Source of the DNA: Hydrogenophilales bacterium 16-64-46
GTDB taxonomy: Bacteria > Pseudomonadota > Gammaproteobacteria > Burkholderiales > Thiobacillaceae
Direction of reading: 5' to 3'
Assembly (NCBI GenBank): GCA_002281775.1
Contig: NCGY01000011.1
Coordinates: 22,842 to 86,841, forward strand
Length of the DNA: 64,000 nucleotides
Both the position numbers and the translations under genes were made by a program. Numbering within the stretch: the first letter of the stretch is position 1; every line of letters begins with the position of its first letter. Shown one piece after another: positions 62,883 through 64,000 of this stretch. Under the pieces are notes generated by a model. The model had not been told where the DNA came from. It searched no databases and worked only from the letters and a program-made list of their open reading frames with translations.

Positions 62883-63436
62883 TTCACTCTCCTCAAGGCG
62901 GGTTGGGCACCGCCCTTCTCCCGCATCGACCGGTCGAGCAGCATCTTGAGACCCGCCCGCGCCCGCGACAGACGGCTCATCACCGTGCCCACTGGAATAT
63001 CGAGGATGCGCGCCACCTCGGCGTAACTGAATTCCTCCAGATCGACCAGCGTCAGCACCTGACACTGGCCCATCGGCAGGCGCGCCACAGCCGCGCGCAC
63101 GCAGGCGATCACCTGTTCGCGATCACAGCACGCCTCCGGCGTGTCGGCCGAAGACGCCAGCGTGTCCTGCCAGTCTTCGACGTCGTCGAAATCCCTGCGA
63201 CTGCGCAGATGGTCCATCCAGCAGTGATGCATGATCGAGACCGTCCAGGCCTTCAGCGCGTCGGGATCGCGCAGCTGCGCGCGCCGCGTCCACGCGCGGG
63301 ACAGCGTGTCCTGCACCAGGTCGTCGGCCAGCGCCGCTTCATGGCACCAGGCATAGGCAATCCGGTACAGCACCGGACGGAGGGATTCGATGCCGGGGCG
63401 AAACGGGCCGAACAACACTCGGGAAATCATGTTCAT
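62879..63436 (-). CDS. ECF-type RNA polymerase sigma factor
   Basis: About 185 residues from ATG 63436. Region 2 (about 18-82, ADDLVQDTLSRAWTRR) and region 4 (about 115-170, LPMGQCQVLTLVDLEEFSYAEVARILDIPVGTVMSRLSRARAGLK) are clear. The start is fixed by the promoter: CGTC ends at 63445, so ATG 63463 would lie upstream of the transcript; ATG 63436 or 63430 gives an almost leaderless message. First gene of the operon with the anti-sigma and DUF255 genes. Confidence 0.9.
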   Translation of the reverse strand: MNMISRVLFGPFRPGIESLRPVLYRIAYAWCHEAALADDLVQDTLSRAWTRRAQLRDPDALKAWTVSIMHHCWMDHLRSRRDFDDVEDWQDTLASSADTPEACCDREQVIACVRAAVARLPMGQCQVLTLVDLEEFSYAEVARILDIPVGTVMSRLSRARAGLKMLLDRSMREKGGAQPALRRVK

Positions 63437-63444
63437 GGTCTGAG

Positions 63445-63470
63445 GACGCGGGAGATGGTCCATTTATTCC
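63445..63470 (-). promoter_or_regulatory. ECF-type promoter of the sigma operon
   Basis: Minus strand: -35 GGAATAA (63470 to 63464), 15-bp spacer, -10 CGTC (63448 to 63445). Identical in motif and spacing to the promoter on the opposite strand at 63493-63518, suggesting autoregulation by the sigma factor it controls. Confidence 0.7.
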
Positions 63471-63492
63471 AGAAAAAACCGGTCGCCGGAAT

Positions 63493-63518
63493 GGAATAAG
63501 CGTGCCACCCCACGCGTC
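63493..63518 (+). promoter_or_regulatory. ECF-type promoter of the DsrE gene
   Basis: Plus strand: -35 GGAATAA (63493-63499), 15-bp spacer, -10 CGTC (63515-63518). The two GGAATAA boxes form an inverted repeat 22 bases apart. Expected start about 63524, giving a 50-base leader with GGAG seven bases before the ATG. Confidence 0.7.
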
Positions 63519-63572
63519 TTTCATTCAACCTGTTTATGCAGGTGCACCCATTCCTATCAATCGGAGAACGCC

Positions 63573-64000
63573 ATGACTTCACGCACCCTCGCCTCCCTCG
63601 CACTCGCATTCTGCCTGGCCACGCCCCTGACGCATGCCGCACCGGCCGACGCCGCCGCCCCCGAAGACGTCGAAAAAGTGGTCTACCACGTCAACGACAC
63701 CGCTGTCGCACGGGTGGCGCTCAACAACGTGAACAACCACCTCAGCGCCAATCCGGACGCCAAGATCGTCGTCGTCACCCATGGCAAGGGAATCGATTTC
63801 CTGCTCAAAGGCGCCGAGGACAGCAACGGCAACCCCTATGAAATCGGCGTACAGAGCCTCAAGGCCAAGGGCGTCGATTTCCGCGTCTGCAACAACACCC
63901 TGAGATCGCGCAAGCTCGACGCCAGCGCCGTGGTCGAAGAAGCCACGGTCGTGCCCTCGGGTGTGGCCGAGATCGGCAAGCTCCAGGCGAAGGAGGGCTA
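63573..64000 (+). CDS. Exported DsrE-family protein (3' partial)
   Basis: 142 full codons up to the window end; the frame is still open. Signal peptide (MTSRTLASLALAFCLATPLTHA) then a DsrE domain: KVVYHVNDTAVARVALNNVN, KIVVVTHGKGIDFLL, VDFRVCNNTLRSR (Cys106), VVPSGVAEIGKLQAKEG. Homologues end a few residues later. DsrE proteins take part in sulfur relay; exported ones are less studied. Divergent from the sigma operon and likely under the same sigma factor. Confidence 0.85.
   Translation, partial: MTSRTLASLALAFCLATPLTHAAPADAAAPEDVEKVVYHVNDTAVARVALNNVNNHLSANPDAKIVVVTHGKGIDFLLKGAEDSNGNPYEIGVQSLKAKGVDFRVCNNTLRSRKLDASAVVEEATVVPSGVAEIGKLQAKEG

Overview
The window reads as a GC-rich, very compact chromosomal segment of a betaproteobacterium. 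The lineage call rests on gene order: petABC-sspA-sspB, the block rpsB-tsf-pyrH-frr-uppS-cdsA-dxr-rseP-bamA-skp-lpxD-fabZ-lpxA-lpxB-rnhB, and the block tatD-pilZ-holB-tmk-mltG-pabC-pabB-fabF-acpP-fabG-fabD-fabH-plsX-rpmF-yceD. An autotrophic or sulfur-oxidising relative (Thiobacillus-like) is plausible from the two-subunit pyruvate carboxylase and the DsrE-type proteins, but that is inference. No tRNA, rRNA, CRISPR array, prophage or insertion sequence was seen.

Layout. 1-3365 (+): an exported truncated globin (5' end cut by the window), an exported cupredoxin-like protein and a membrane GGDEF/EAL protein, packed as one operon. 3366-15331 (-): tatD, a pilZ gene, holB, tmk, mltG, pabC, pabB and the fatty acid/phospholipid cluster ending in rpmF-yceD. 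15469-20126 (+): two-subunit pyruvate carboxylase, a YceF-type Maf pyrophosphatase and a short RsmI-like methylase. 20133-23226 (-): rof, sppA, a small Rieske protein, gph, rluC. 23611-26202 (+): rne with a long leader. 26280-29419 (-): guaA, guaB. 29651-30488 (+): a lipoprotein and a DUF4124 protein. 30496-31268 (-): rnfH, ratA, divergent from smpB. 31890-35484: a small Arg/Asp-rich ORF, selD and mnmH head to head, and a LysR regulator with a small partner. 35644-41167: lplT, then a stomatin/NfeD pair, TPM-domain proteins, LemA, a phosphoesterase and a CopD-like membrane protein. 41177-55195 (-): the outer-membrane, lipid A, isoprenoid and translation block. 55376-59070 (-): sspB, sspA and the cytochrome bc1 genes. 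59222-64000: a DegS-like protease convergent with an ECF sigma / anti-sigma / exported thioredoxin-fold operon, and a divergent exported DsrE protein cut by the window end.

Most of the window is core metabolism and envelope biogenesis. The most unusual part is the right end. The anti-sigma factor carries a C-terminal DsrE-like domain in the periplasm, the divergent gene encodes a free exported DsrE protein, and the short region between them holds two oppositely oriented copies of one ECF-type promoter (GGAATAA, 15 bp, CGTC). This suggests an autoregulated envelope sulfur/thiol sensing circuit. Other points of interest are the globin-cupredoxin-cyclic-di-GMP operon, a terminator-like hairpin inside a signal-peptide coding region, a two-copy palindromic intergenic element, and a thrice-repeated motif at the tail of RNase E. 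Convergent genes repeatedly share or abut their stop codons, leaving no room for intrinsic terminators.
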